Below, one piece after another: positions 25,627 to 34,896 of a stretch of DNA of 64,000 nucleotides. The notes below the pieces were generated by a model. That model did not search any database. It worked only from the letters and a program-made list of their open reading frames with translations, and was not told where the DNA came from. Each line of letters begins with the position of its first letter. Positions within the stretch are counted from its first letter, which is position 1. A program made the translations under genes and the position numbers. Origin of the DNA: Bryobacteraceae bacterium (GTDB lineage: Bacteria; Acidobacteriota; Terriglobia; Bryobacterales; Bryobacteraceae); contig JAIEPW010000028.1 in NCBI GenBank assembly GCA_019748195.1, positions 1 through 64,000 on the forward strand, given 5' to 3'.

Positions 25627-26430
25627 ATGTTCTCAGCCGTCCTGATCGCCTTTCTTGCGCAGGAAGCCGCGCCCCTGAAGGATCAAGCGGAGACGGCTCC
25701 CAAGCCCGCATCCGAAGGTGCTTACGTAGTCGAAACGGGAACGCGGGTGCCGCTGGCGCTGATCAATTCCGTCAGCACCAAGAACGCCGTGCCCGGCGAC
25801 CGCATTTACCTGGAGACCACCTTTCCGATTCTGGTGCGCGGCCGCATCGTCATCCCGCCCGGCAGCTACGTGGCGGGCACCGTGACCGCGGTGAAGCGCG
25901 CCGGACGGGTGAAGGGCCGCGCGGAGATGATGGTGAAGTTCGATTCGCTCACGCTGCCGAACGGCGCTACTCGTGACTTCCGGGCCACCATCGCCAACCT
26001 GGACGGGCGGGCGGCGGAAACCCTGAATCGCGAAGAAGGCACCATTAAGGGCGAAGGCAACAAGTCGGGCGATCTGAATACGGTTGTGGGCGGGGCGGGC
26101 GCGGGGGCGGGCATCGGCGCGCTCGGCGGCATCGGCACCAACCCCGGCATGGGCGCGGGGATCGGCGCGGGCGCCGGAGCAGCGGCGGGCCTGATCGGCG
26201 TGCTGCTGACGCGCGGCCCCGATGCCATTCTCGCCAAGGGCTCGTCGGTGGAAATGGTGCTCGACCGCAACATCGCCTTCGAGGCCGCGGAACTCGACTT
26301 CAGCAACGTGTTGATGCAGCAGCGCCGATTCTCCGACTCGGGAACCGGACCCCTGCCGAGCATCAGGCAACAGCAGCAGGGCGGCGCAACCGGCTGGCCG
26401 GGCGCGACGCGGCGTCCCCCGATTCAGTAG
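25627..26430 (+). CDS. Glycine-zipper exported hypothetical protein
   Basis: 267 aa. Start ATG 25627 with GGAGG at spacing 6 (an upstream ATG at 25609 lacks a site). Short signal-like N-terminus FSAVLIAFLAQ. Residues about 40-125 are beta-rich (VETGTRVPLALINSVSTKN, IYLETTFPILVRGRIVIPPG), resembling the VirB10/TrbI-like beta domain seen in many exported proteins. Residues about 150-190 form a glycine zipper (GAGIGALGG, GAGIGAGAG) that may insert in a membrane. The C-terminus is Gln/Pro-rich. Function unknown. Confidence 0.72.
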   Translation: MFSAVLIAFLAQEAAPLKDQAETAPKPASEGAYVVETGTRVPLALINSVSTKNAVPGDRIYLETTFPILVRGRIVIPPGSYVAGTVTAVKRAGRVKGRAEMMVKFDSLTLPNGATRDFRATIANLDGRAAETLNREEGTIKGEGNKSGDLNTVVGGAGAGAGIGALGGIGTNPGMGAGIGAGAGAAAGLIGVLLTRGPDAILAKGSSVEMVLDRNIAFEAAELDFSNVLMQQRRFSDSGTGPLPSIRQQQQGGATGWPGATRRPPIQ

Positions 26431-26473
26431 ACTTTCGGAGTAACATATTCGCGCTTCCAACGTCTTAAGCGCG

Positions 26474-27880
26474 ATGAAATTCACCTTGCTGGCAGCTTTC
26501 TGCGCGGCCGCGGCCGCGCAAACCGGTTCGTTCGATCCCAAAGCGCTAAAGGAAGACCTGAGTATCGCCAAGGCGGCGCTCGAGGAGGGGCACCCGGGCG
26601 TCTACCGCTACTCCACCAAGCAGCAAATCGACCGCGCCTTCGCGGAAGCGGAGCGCAAGCTCATCCGCCCGATGAGCGCGCTGGAGTTTTACCGCGTGCT
26701 GGCGCCCGCGGTGGCGGAGGTGAAATGCGGCCACACCAACACCGGACTCCCCGTCGAGGTGGAAAAGGACCTGCGATCGCGGACAAAACTGGCGCCTTTT
26801 GATATCGACATCATCGGCGGGAAAGCGTACGTGATTCGCGACTACTCGGATCGCGGCATCGAGGGCGCGGAGCTTCTCTCCATCAACGGCCAGAAGATGC
26901 CGGAGCTGCTGGAAACGATGATCGCCGCGGCTTCCACGGACGGGGAAAGCAGGATCGGGCGCACCGGGCGGGTGGCGCGGGCATTCGTGCGGATGCTGCC
27001 GATCATCGGAGGGATCGAAGGTCCTTTCCAGGTCGCGTACCGGCTGAAGGGTCAAACCCAAACGGGCGAATGGGAGGGCATGACCGACGGGGAGCGTGCC
27101 GCCGCAGGGAAGCAGAAGTACGCCTCCGAAGTCGCTCCCAAGCCCTCCGCCACCCTGGAGTTTCCCGGCGACGGCAAGGTAGCGGTGATGACCATCCGCA
27201 GCTTCGGCGGCTTCGCCGACCTGGAGCGCAAGACGCCCCTGAACAAGTTCTACGAGGAGGCGTTCGCGGAGATCGCCAGGCGTGGCGCGAAAGCACTGGT
27301 GCTGGATGTTCGCGGCAACGGCGGCGGGCGCGACGAGTTGGGCAAGCTCCTGTTCGCGCATCTGACGGACAAGGAGTTCAGCTATTACGACGAACTCCGG
27401 CTGAACGCGCGGACGTTTTCCTTCGCGAAATACATGGAGCGTCCGGTGGAGGTTCCGGAGGATCGCGCCAAGCCGCGCGCCGGCGGCGGGTTCCAGGCGG
27501 TAGGTCATCCGAATCTCGGGGTGCAGAAGCCGGCTCAACCGTCCTTCGCCGGCACGGTGATCGCCATAGCCGATCGCGACAGTTTTTCCGCCACGGGTGA
27601 GTTTCTTACCGCGTTTCAGATCGCGCGGCGGGGCAGGATCGTGGGCGAGGAAACCTCGGCCGGATTCACGGGCAATACATCGGGTCCCACCGCCGTGGTT
27701 ACGCTGCCGAACACGAAGGCGCGGGTGATCATTCCGCTGCTCGGATATCATCTGGCCGGGACGGCGGGAAGCAAGTCCAAGCGGGGCGTAATGCCGGATG
27801 TGCCGGTGGGCTATACGGTTGAAGACCGGCTGGCGAAGCGGGATCCGGCGATGGCGAAGGCGATGGAGCTGGCGAAGTAG
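26474..27880 (+). CDS. S41-family (C-terminal processing) peptidase
   Basis: 468 aa. Signal peptide FTLLAAFCAAAAAQ. The substrate-binding helical/PDZ-like part includes GHTNTGLPVE near residue 95 and ELLSINGQKMPELLE near 140; the core S41 domain starts VAVMTIRSFGG, has VLDVRGNGGGRDELGKLL, the serine region ADRDSFSATGEFLTAFQ with Ser in the SFSATGEF block, and the GEETSAGFTGNTSGPT region. A Ser/Lys or related mechanism is usual. It acts in the periplasm. It is 43 bp downstream of the glycine-zipper gene on the same strand. Confidence 0.88.
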   Translation: MKFTLLAAFCAAAAAQTGSFDPKALKEDLSIAKAALEEGHPGVYRYSTKQQIDRAFAEAERKLIRPMSALEFYRVLAPAVAEVKCGHTNTGLPVEVEKDLRSRTKLAPFDIDIIGGKAYVIRDYSDRGIEGAELLSINGQKMPELLETMIAAASTDGESRIGRTGRVARAFVRMLPIIGGIEGPFQVAYRLKGQTQTGEWEGMTDGERAAAGKQKYASEVAPKPSATLEFPGDGKVAVMTIRSFGGFADLERKTPLNKFYEEAFAEIARRGAKALVLDVRGNGGGRDELGKLLFAHLTDKEFSYYDELRLNARTFSFAKYMERPVEVPEDRAKPRAGGGFQAVGHPNLGVQKPAQPSFAGTVIAIADRDSFSATGEFLTAFQIARRGRIVGEETSAGFTGNTSGPTAVVTLPNTKARVIIPLLGYHLAGTAGSKSKRGVMPDVPVGYTVEDRLAKRDPAMAKAMELAK

Positions 27881-27887
27881 CGTCGCC

Positions 27888-28391
27888 TTACACGTTCTTC
27901 TGCCTGCCTATCAGGAGCGCCAAAAGATATGCCTCCGAAGCTTTCTTTGAACGCAGGCGACGGCAGCTCTCAAAGGCGTCCTCGACCTGACGAACGACCA
28001 TGAGCGCTTCGGTTCGGGTCCATTGCTTCGTATTGTCATAGTCCGCCACATGCCGATGATGCTGAGCCTGGACGAAAGTCTCCGCGACTCTGAGCAACTG
28101 CCTCAGTTGCTCTTTTTGGGACTTGGTGATCCGAGTAGATAAGAGTTCCTTTTCACACGATCGGCACTGGTGCTCAGAGGCATCCTTCATTCTGCGATGC
28201 TCGAAATGCCGGGCTAAGAGGGGCCGCTGCTCCGCGATTCTCCAATTCCGGGTGGTTTCCTTGATCAGCAAATGGAACAGGGCGTAATAAGCCGTTGATA
28301 CGGCCCTGCGCAAGCTTGCCTGCCTGGGCCGCCGCCGTTCGCGGTTCGCGAGGTGACGGGCCTGTTCGAGGAGGTCGTCCGGGAGCGGCAT
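27888..28391 (-). CDS. HEPN-like protein, cassette copy 2
   Basis: 167 aa, paralogue of 13258-13719. Shared block RRAVSTAYYALFHLLI near residues 28-43, then AEQRPLLARHFEHRRM with a R-x3-H (RHFEH), and VADYDNTKQW near 117. Cysteines (CRSC) absent from copy 1 lie in a central loop. Start ATG 28391, 9 bp after the partner gene's stop. It follows the S41 peptidase tail convergently. RNase or toxin function is inference only. Confidence 0.63.
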   Translation of the reverse strand: MPLPDDLLEQARHLANRERRRPRQASLRRAVSTAYYALFHLLIKETTRNWRIAEQRPLLARHFEHRRMKDASEHQCRSCEKELLSTRITKSQKEQLRQLLRVAETFVQAQHHRHVADYDNTKQWTRTEALMVVRQVEDAFESCRRLRSKKASEAYLLALLIGRQKNV

Positions 28392-28400
28392 GCGGAGCGC

Positions 28401-28718
28401 TCAGGACCAGGCCGGATCCTTCAGCTTGTTCTGTTCGGAAAGGCTTCGGTAACTGAAGTAGGCATGTACGCCGAACCGGTCCGGCGTGGTTTCCCGCTTC
28501 AACGTCTGGGAGATTCGCTCGCCGATTTCAGCCAAGTTCGGCTGCGCAGCGGCCTCATCGGTCAGGACGATTCGGAAGAACAGAGAGAGGTCTCCGCTCC
28601 AATCCTCGGCGAAATCGTATCGGACCCGGTTCACAAGAGACGACAACTGCCGTTCAGCGCGCCGTACGCCTTCGGCGATTTGCTGTTGATGCAGCTCGGC
28701 TGCCGGTACAAGGGCCAT
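28401..28718 (-). CDS. Small uncharacterised partner of the HEPN-like protein, copy 2
   Basis: 105 aa, first gene of the second cassette. Same landmarks as copy 1: LVPAAE at the N-terminus, RYDFAEDWSGD, LFFRIVLTDEAA and YRSLSEQ...DPAW. Start ATG at 28718, 72 bp from the divergent pirin gene; the frame is open further upstream only antisense to pirin. Family not recognised. Confidence 0.65.
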   Translation of the reverse strand: MALVPAAELHQQQIAEGVRRAERQLSSLVNRVRYDFAEDWSGDLSLFFRIVLTDEAAAQPNLAEIGERISQTLKRETTPDRFGVHAYFSYRSLSEQNKLKDPAWS

Positions 28719-28790
28719 GGCTCCATTATCGCTCGGCCCCCCGCCCCGGGGGGCAGAATCTTTATTGCCCCTGCTGAATCTAAACCGAGC

Positions 28791-29612
28791 ATGAGAACGA
28801 TCACAAGCGTGTTGCAGGGCGAGCAAGTCGAGGACGGCGGCGGCGTGAAGCTGACCCGGTTCTTCGACCCTAGGTCGGCCAAGCTGGCCGACCCGTTCCT
28901 GCTGCTGGACGAGTTTCGCACCGACCAGCCGCTGGACTATGTCGGCGGATTTCCGCCGCATCCGCATCGCGGGTTTGAAACCGTCACCTACATAATCGCG
29001 GGCGCCATGCGCCATGCCGATAATCGTGGCAACACCGGGCGGCTGGAATCGGGAGGCGCGCAATGGATGACCGCGGGGCGCGGCATCATCCATGAGGAAA
29101 TGCCGCAGCAGGAAAACGGCCTGTTGTGGGGCTACCAACTGTGGGTGAACCTGCCCGCGGCGCGCAAAATGGCGGACCCGTTCTATCGCGACCTGCGGCC
29201 GGAGGACATCCCTTCCACCGGGCTTGAAGGCGGCGTGAGAGCGCGGGTGGTCGCCGGCGAACTCGCCGGGGTCCGCGGTCCGATTGCGGGGGGCGAGGTG
29301 AACCCGTATTACTTCGATATCGAGATTCCGGCGGGCGGCCAGTTCACCTGGCAACCGCCCGAGGGCCACCTGGTGCTGATCGTGGGTGTCAGCGGCGAGG
29401 TCAGCGCGCAGGGCGCCGCGGTGGCGTCCCGCAAGCTCGCGATTCTGGAAGGCGAAGGTCCGGTGGAAGCCGGCTCTGCCGTTGGCGGGCGCGTGCTGGT
29501 GATCGCGGGACGGCCCCTGCGCGAGCCCGTGGCTCACGCCGGTCCATTCGTGATGAACACCCGCCAGCAGCTTCTGGAAGCCGTGAACGACTACCAGGCG
29601 GGACGCTTCTAA
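28791..29612 (+). CDS. Pirin-family cupin protein
   Basis: 273 aa bicupin. The N-terminal cupin has the metal ligands in HPHRGFETVTYI (residues about 56-67) with the following Glu and His in GRGIIHEEMPQ; the C-terminal cupin lacks ligands, as usual. Some pirins are quercetinases or transcriptional cofactors; which applies here is unknown. Start ATG at 28791 fits the family (RTITSVLQGEQV). Divergent from the second HEPN-like cassette and convergent with the MFS gene. Confidence 0.88.
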   Translation: MRTITSVLQGEQVEDGGGVKLTRFFDPRSAKLADPFLLLDEFRTDQPLDYVGGFPPHPHRGFETVTYIIAGAMRHADNRGNTGRLESGGAQWMTAGRGIIHEEMPQQENGLLWGYQLWVNLPAARKMADPFYRDLRPEDIPSTGLEGGVRARVVAGELAGVRGPIAGGEVNPYYFDIEIPAGGQFTWQPPEGHLVLIVGVSGEVSAQGAAVASRKLAILEGEGPVEAGSAVGGRVLVIAGRPLREPVAHAGPFVMNTRQQLLEAVNDYQAGRF

Positions 29613-29618
29613 CGGCCT

Positions 29619-30917
29619 CTAGTCCGCCGCCAGAAAGTCGCGAAACGCGGGGCGCGCCGCCGCGCCCGCCACCAGCCCCAGCATCAGAAGCCCGCTGGCG
29701 ATGTAAATCGCCGGAATGTTCTTTCCGGTGGCGTCCCCCAGAAAGCCGCCCAGCACCATCCCAAGGGGGGCGGCCGCGCTGCTGATAGCGATTACCAGCG
29801 ACGTTGTGCGGCCGCGCATTTCCTCCGGAGTTGTTACCTGAATCAGCGTCATGATCAGGATATTGACGAACCCGATACAGATCCCGACTGACGCGAAGAG
29901 CGCCAAGGCAACAAACGGATGGGGAACCGTGCCCACCGACGCGATGAGGGACGCTGTTCCCAGCAGGGCCGCCATCATGAAGCGCGACCTGCGGGCGCCG
30001 TTCAACCGCATCCATCCCACCAGCAGGTAGCCGAGCAGCGAGCCTCCACCGAGCGCTGCCAGAAGAAATCCATACCACGCCGGATCGCTCCGCAGCGTTT
30101 CCGCCACGTAGAAGGGCAGAAGAACGATGACCGGCATCGCCAGGAAGTTGATCCCCGCCGACACTCCCAGGAACAACGCCATTCCGGAACGGCTCCGCAC
30201 ATAGCGAAAGCCGTCCAGAGTGTCCCTGGCGTAAGCGGCCAGCGCCCGTGTGGCGGTCTTCTCCGCCCTGGGCGCTGCGCCGGAAAGCCGGATAAAGCTG
30301 GAACTCGCGGCGGCGAACAGAAAAGTCGCTCCGTCAAAAAGGAACAACTGGGCGGCGCCGAGCCACTGGTAGAGCAAACCTCCAGCGGCCTGGCCAACCA
30401 GGATGGAGGCCTGAAGCGAAAACTGGTTCAACGCGTTGGCGGAGGCGACCTTCTCGCGAGGGACCAGTTCCGGAATCGCCGCCGCTACCGCCGGCTGAAA
30501 CGCCGCGTTGATCAATCCGCCCAAAAAACCTGAGGCGAACAGAAGACCAACGACCAGCCTTGTGTCGCGGGAACCGGCGAACACCGCCGCGGCGACGGCC
30601 ACGCCGGCAACCCCGCGGATCAGATCCGACGTGACGATGATGCCGAGCCGGGAATGGCGGTCCGCCAGCGCGCCGCCCAAGGGCCCGGCCACTACGCCGG
30701 GGAGCAAGGCAGCCATCATCATCATGCCCATCAGGCTGGCCGAGCCCGTTGTCTCCATCAGCCAGTACATCATGCCCAGCAGAAACGCCTGGTTGCCAAG
30801 CTGGCTGACCAATTGGCCCTGCCACAGCAGGACAAAGTCGCGGTTCATCAGTGCTGTTCGCGGCACGCTTGGCTCCGGAAGGTCCTCCGGGGGAACCGTT
30901 CGGACTGACAGCTCCAA
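29619..30917 (-). CDS. MFS transporter (MFS_3/EntS-like)
   Basis: Up to 432 aa, about twelve membrane helices. N-terminal core begins NRDFVLLWQGQLVSQLGNQAF, and the loop GGALADRHSRLG is the MFS motif A. The family includes exporters of siderophores and macrolides. Start is ambiguous: TTG 30917, GTG 30866 or ATG 30848; a TATGAT hexamer at 30917-30922 overlaps the TTG, which would favour one of the downstream starts. It shares a 112-bp spacer with the divergent Oar-like gene. Confidence 0.82.
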   Translation of the reverse strand: MELSVRTVPPEDLPEPSVPRTALMNRDFVLLWQGQLVSQLGNQAFLLGMMYWLMETTGSASLMGMMMMAALLPGVVAGPLGGALADRHSRLGIIVTSDLIRGVAGVAVAAAVFAGSRDTRLVVGLLFASGFLGGLINAAFQPAVAAAIPELVPREKVASANALNQFSLQASILVGQAAGGLLYQWLGAAQLFLFDGATFLFAAASSSFIRLSGAAPRAEKTATRALAAYARDTLDGFRYVRSRSGMALFLGVSAGINFLAMPVIVLLPFYVAETLRSDPAWYGFLLAALGGGSLLGYLLVGWMRLNGARRSRFMMAALLGTASLIASVGTVPHPFVALALFASVGICIGFVNILIMTLIQVTTPEEMRGRTTSLVIAISSAAAPLGMVLGGFLGDATGKNIPAIYIASGLLMLGLVAGAAARPAFRDFLAAD

Positions 30918-31029
30918 TCATAGATCGCGGTTGACCCCACTGGGATTGAAATGCTGCTGTGACTCAGATACCCTAATGCCATACCCGGGCCGTTGAGGGT
31001 CCCGGTTTTGCTTTGCATAGGGGTGAGTT

Positions 31030-34000
31030 ATGACTGGATTCCGCGCGAAGAGCCTGGCGCTCTTTCTGTTCCTGGCTGTTCTGGCGTTCGGCCAGACCTC
31101 CACATCTCAAATTTCAGGAACCATTTCCGACTCCAGCGGCGCCGTGGTTCCCAACGCCACCGTAACGGCAACGAACGAAGCGACGGGGGTGAAGTACACC
31201 CAGGTGACCACCGAAGCGGGCGTGTACGCGTTCCCGTCGCTGCCCGTGGGAGCCTACACGGTCACCGTGGAAATGGCCGGCTTCAAGAGATACAGCCGCA
31301 CCGGCAACACCATCCTGGTGAACACGCCGTTGACCGTCGATATCGCGCTGGAGGTGGGCGGCGCGGCGGAAACCGTGCAGGTGGAAGCCAGCGCTCAACA
31401 ATTGCAGACCAACAACGCCGTGATCGGCAACGTGGTGGAGCGCAAGGCCATCGTCGATCTGCCCCTGAACGGGCGCAACCCGCTGACGCTGCTTTCCTAT
31501 GAGCCGGGCGTGGTGCAGCGTTCCGGCAATACGGTGAACGTGAACGGAGCCCGCTCGGCGGCCGCGAATGTCACCATCGACGGCATCGAAGCGAACGAGT
31601 CCACCAATCCCAATCCGACCAGCAACCTGTTCCGCCTGAATCCGGACAACGTGCAGGAATTCAAGGTGACCACGCAGAACCCGTCGGCTGAAGAGGGCCG
31701 CAACTCGGGCGCGAACGTCTCCATCGCCACGCGCTCCGGAACCAACGAGTTCCACGGCACCACCTACTACTTCAATCGGAACACCGCCTTCAACTCGAAC
31801 GAGTTCTACTCGAACGCGCAGGGGCTGCCCCGGCCGGAGCTGAAGCTGCACCAGTGGGGCTTCGAGGCGGGAGGGCCGATTGTCAAGAATAAGACGTTCG
31901 TATTCGGAAGCTGGCAGGGCCAGCGGGTGGCGTTCTCGGATCCCGTGGACAAGGCGTTCGGGGAGCCGGTGAACGTGTTCGCCCCCACCGTGCTGAACAA
32001 CGGCATTTTCCGTTACGCGCAGATCGATCCGAACATTCCCTGGGTGATCGGGAACCAGAGAATCACGCAGAACGGTCCTCAGCTCATCGATCAGCGGACC
32101 GGCGCCCTGGCGCCCGGCGTGCGGGCATGCTCGGGACCCACGGACGTGAATTGCGTGGGCAGCTACAACATTTTCGCCAACGATCCGCGCGGCATCGGCC
32201 CGGACCGTACCATCCAGCGCCTGTTCCAGGGCTATCCCGGACCGAATTCGTATCAGGCCGGCGACGGCTTGAATGAAGGCGCGTACGTGTGGAACTCGCC
32301 GACGCAGGTTCGCGGACCCCATTGGATGGTTCGCGTGGACCACACCTTCAATGAGAAGCACTCCGTGTTCTTCCGCTGGCTGCAGGCGGAGCAGAACACC
32401 CTGGGCGGCGACCCCCTGAACGGCCGTCCGCAGATTTTCCCGGGCTTCCCGCCGCGCGGCGAAGTCTTCCGCCCCGGCAAGAACGCGGCGCTGGGAGTCC
32501 GCAGCACGCTGACCCCGCGCCTGATCAACGAACTGACGATCGGATACTCGCGGTTCACCTTCCTGTTCTCGCAAGGCGAGGCGAATCCGAACTTCCCGAA
32601 CACTCCGCCCTGGACCTTCGACTTCGTGGATCGCGACTATATCAACACGCCGCGCACGTTCCGCGCCGTCAACACGCCGCAGATCATCAACAACATGACC
32701 TACGTGAAGGGCGCGCACGTGTTCCGCTGGGGCTTCAACGCCCGCTTCTACCAGCACAACGATCAGCGCGGGGACCTGGGCGGCGCGACGCTGACCCCGT
32801 CGGTGAACTTCTCGCGCACCGCGCGGCCGCCGGTGGGCTTCAACACGCCGGTGGTTTCCGCGGCGGGCCGCCCCGGCATCGCGGCCGCCGACAACAACCG
32901 GCTTCTGAGCTACATCAATATCCTGACCGGCATCCCGGCGCAGATCACCCAGAACTTCGTCGGCGATCTGACCAGCGATTCGTTCCTGCCCTACCGGTCG
33001 GGCGATGCCGTCACGCTGTGGTATGCCAGCACCCGCGCCAATCAGTACAACCTGTTCATTCAGGATGAATGGAAGATCCGCCGGGATCTGACCTTGAGCT
33101 ACGGCGTGCGCTGGGAGATGAATCCGGCGCCGACCGAGAAATACGGCCGGGTGTACACGCCGGACAAGGATATCCGCGGCACGGAAGGACTGGTCCGCTT
33201 CCGGCAGTCGGATCGCTGGTTCGGGCGCAACAACATGAATCTGTTCGCGCCGCGTTTCGGCCTTGCCTGGCAGCCGTTCGGCAGCCAGAAGACCGTGATC
33301 CGCGCCGGATACGGAATCGCCTACGACACCATCTCGACGTTCCAGGTGACGGCCGCGGCCAACAGCGTTCCGGGACTTCGCGGCTCGTGTTCCTCCACGG
33401 TGGGCGGGGCGACGACGCCCGGCTGCACCCCGGCGCCGGACGTGCGCATCGCGGGCGGTTTCCCCACCGAGTTGCCGCCGCCGAGCTTCCGTCCCTCGCA
33501 GTTCCTGTCACCGCCGGCGCAGACGCGCAACAACGCGCCGAACGTGACCGTGTTCACGAACGATCTGAAGATCCCCACGACGCACATGTGGAACCTGACG
33601 GTGCAGCGGGAAGCTCCGCTGGGCCTGGTGGTGAGCGCGGGTTACGTCGGACGCCGCGGCACGCGGCTGTTCTTCACGCGCGACGCCAACCAGATCACCG
33701 CCAACGCGGCGGTGCTGGAATCGTTCGGCGTGATGCAGCGCAACGCGGCGATCAGCGGCTGCCGTCCGGACGGCACCACGGCGGCGGGAGCGGTTTGCGG
33801 AAGTCCCGTTCCGCTGGTGCAGCGCGGCGTGCTGACCAGCGCTTTCGTGAACGGCGCGCAGACCGTCACGGATCTGAATCAGAACGCCGCCGGTAACTTC
33901 GCCGGGCGGGCGGACGACATCAACGTCGCGACGTCGCAGGCGCTGGGTGTGCGGCCGAATCTTCAGTTCAACCGCATCACCTTCATCGACAACGCCGGCG

Positions 34001-34824
34001 ACAGTTACTATCACGCGGCGCAGTTCACGTTCCGCCGCCGCTTCGACCAGGCGGGATTCCTGCTGACCGGCGCTTACACGCTCGGCAAGTCGATCGACAA
34101 CCAGTCGCTGGACCCCGTGGGCGCGGCATCGGGCGGCGGCCTCGGCCAGACCGCCACTCGCACGCCCGTGGATTCCTACAATCTGCCGCTGGAGCGCGCG
34201 CGTTCGGACTTCGACCAGCGCCATGTGCTGAACATCTCCGGCATTTACGAATTGCCCTTCGGCAGGACCAAGCCGATCGGCAAGGATGCGCCGGGCTGGG
34301 TGAACGCAATCATCGGTGGCTGGAGCCTGAACGGTATCTACACCTATCAATCCGGCGAGCCGTTTACCGTTCGCTCCGGCGCGCTGACGCATAACTTCTC
34401 GTCGCAATCGCGCGCCGCGCTGACCGGCGAATTGCCGCGCACGCAGATGCAGGAGATCCCCGGCGTCACCGGTCCGGTGTTCTTCCGCGACGCGAGCGCC
34501 TTCACCTTCCCCAGCCCGGGGCAGGTGGGCATCGGCCGCAACCTGTTCCAGGGGCCCAGCTTCTGGAACCTGGACGCGTCCATCGCCAAGTCGGTGAACT
34601 TCACCGAAAAAGTCCGGCTGATCATCCGCGCGGAGGCGTTCAACGCGCTGAACCATCCGAACTTCCGCAACCCGCGCGACGCCAGCGTCGGCAGCCCGGC
34701 CATCACCTCCTCGGTGTTCGGCCAGGCCTGCTGCGTGACGTTGTCGACGGCGAGCTCGGCCACGACGAATCAGAACGGCGAAAGCTGGCGCGTAATTCAG
34801 CTCGCCGCGAAGATCGTTTTCTGA
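31030..34824 (+). CDS. Oar-like TonB-dependent receptor (1264 aa)
   Basis: Signal peptide LALFLFLAVLAFGQ, carboxypeptidase-regulatory-like domain (about 25-105, ISGTISDSSGAVVPNATV), the segment DLPLNGRNPLTLLSYEPG typical of acidobacterial Oar-like proteins, plug-like region (about 150-235), then a long barrel ending AAKIVF. Two Cys-rich extracellular-loop-like stretches occur (RACSGPTDVNCVG, RGSCSSTVGG...GCTP). Shine-Dalgarno GGGGTGAG precedes the ATG. Stands alone with a strong terminator after it. Substrate unknown. Confidence 0.88.
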   Translation: MTGFRAKSLALFLFLAVLAFGQTSTSQISGTISDSSGAVVPNATVTATNEATGVKYTQVTTEAGVYAFPSLPVGAYTVTVEMAGFKRYSRTGNTILVNTPLTVDIALEVGGAAETVQVEASAQQLQTNNAVIGNVVERKAIVDLPLNGRNPLTLLSYEPGVVQRSGNTVNVNGARSAAANVTIDGIEANESTNPNPTSNLFRLNPDNVQEFKVTTQNPSAEEGRNSGANVSIATRSGTNEFHGTTYYFNRNTAFNSNEFYSNAQGLPRPELKLHQWGFEAGGPIVKNKTFVFGSWQGQRVAFSDPVDKAFGEPVNVFAPTVLNNGIFRYAQIDPNIPWVIGNQRITQNGPQLIDQRTGALAPGVRACSGPTDVNCVGSYNIFANDPRGIGPDRTIQRLFQGYPGPNSYQAGDGLNEGAYVWNSPTQVRGPHWMVRVDHTFNEKHSVFFRWLQAEQNTLGGDPLNGRPQIFPGFPPRGEVFRPGKNAALGVRSTLTPRLINELTIGYSRFTFLFSQGEANPNFPNTPPWTFDFVDRDYINTPRTFRAVNTPQIINNMTYVKGAHVFRWGFNARFYQHNDQRGDLGGATLTPSVNFSRTARPPVGFNTPVVSAAGRPGIAAADNNRLLSYINILTGIPAQITQNFVGDLTSDSFLPYRSGDAVTLWYASTRANQYNLFIQDEWKIRRDLTLSYGVRWEMNPAPTEKYGRVYTPDKDIRGTEGLVRFRQSDRWFGRNNMNLFAPRFGLAWQPFGSQKTVIRAGYGIAYDTISTFQVTAAANSVPGLRGSCSSTVGGATTPGCTPAPDVRIAGGFPTELPPPSFRPSQFLSPPAQTRNNAPNVTVFTNDLKIPTTHMWNLTVQREAPLGLVVSAGYVGRRGTRLFFTRDANQITANAAVLESFGVMQRNAAISGCRPDGTTAAGAVCGSPVPLVQRGVLTSAFVNGAQTVTDLNQNAAGNFAGRADDINVATSQALGVRPNLQFNRITFIDNAGDSYYHAAQFTFRRRFDQAGFLLTGAYTLGKSIDNQSLDPVGAASGGGLGQTATRTPVDSYNLPLERARSDFDQRHVLNISGIYELPFGRTKPIGKDAPGWVNAIIGGWSLNGIYTYQSGEPFTVRSGALTHNFSSQSRAALTGELPRTQMQEIPGVTGPVFFRDASAFTFPSPGQVGIGRNLFQGPSFWNLDASIAKSVNFTEKVRLIIRAEAFNALNHPNFRNPRDASVGSPAITSSVFGQACCVTLSTASSATTNQNGESWRVIQLAAKIVF

Positions 34825-34845
34825 TTTCACACCGCGCGTAACAGG

Positions 34846-34877
34846 ACAAAAGCCGGCGTTCGCACGCCGGCTTTTGT
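34846..34877 (+). terminator. Terminator after the Oar-like gene
   Basis: 14-bp perfect stem ACAAAAGCCGGCGT / ACGCCGGCTTTTGT with a TCGC loop; the A/T flanks of the stem supply a U-tract in both directions. Confidence 0.82.
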
Positions 34878-34896
34878 GATTGGGCATACTGGAGCA

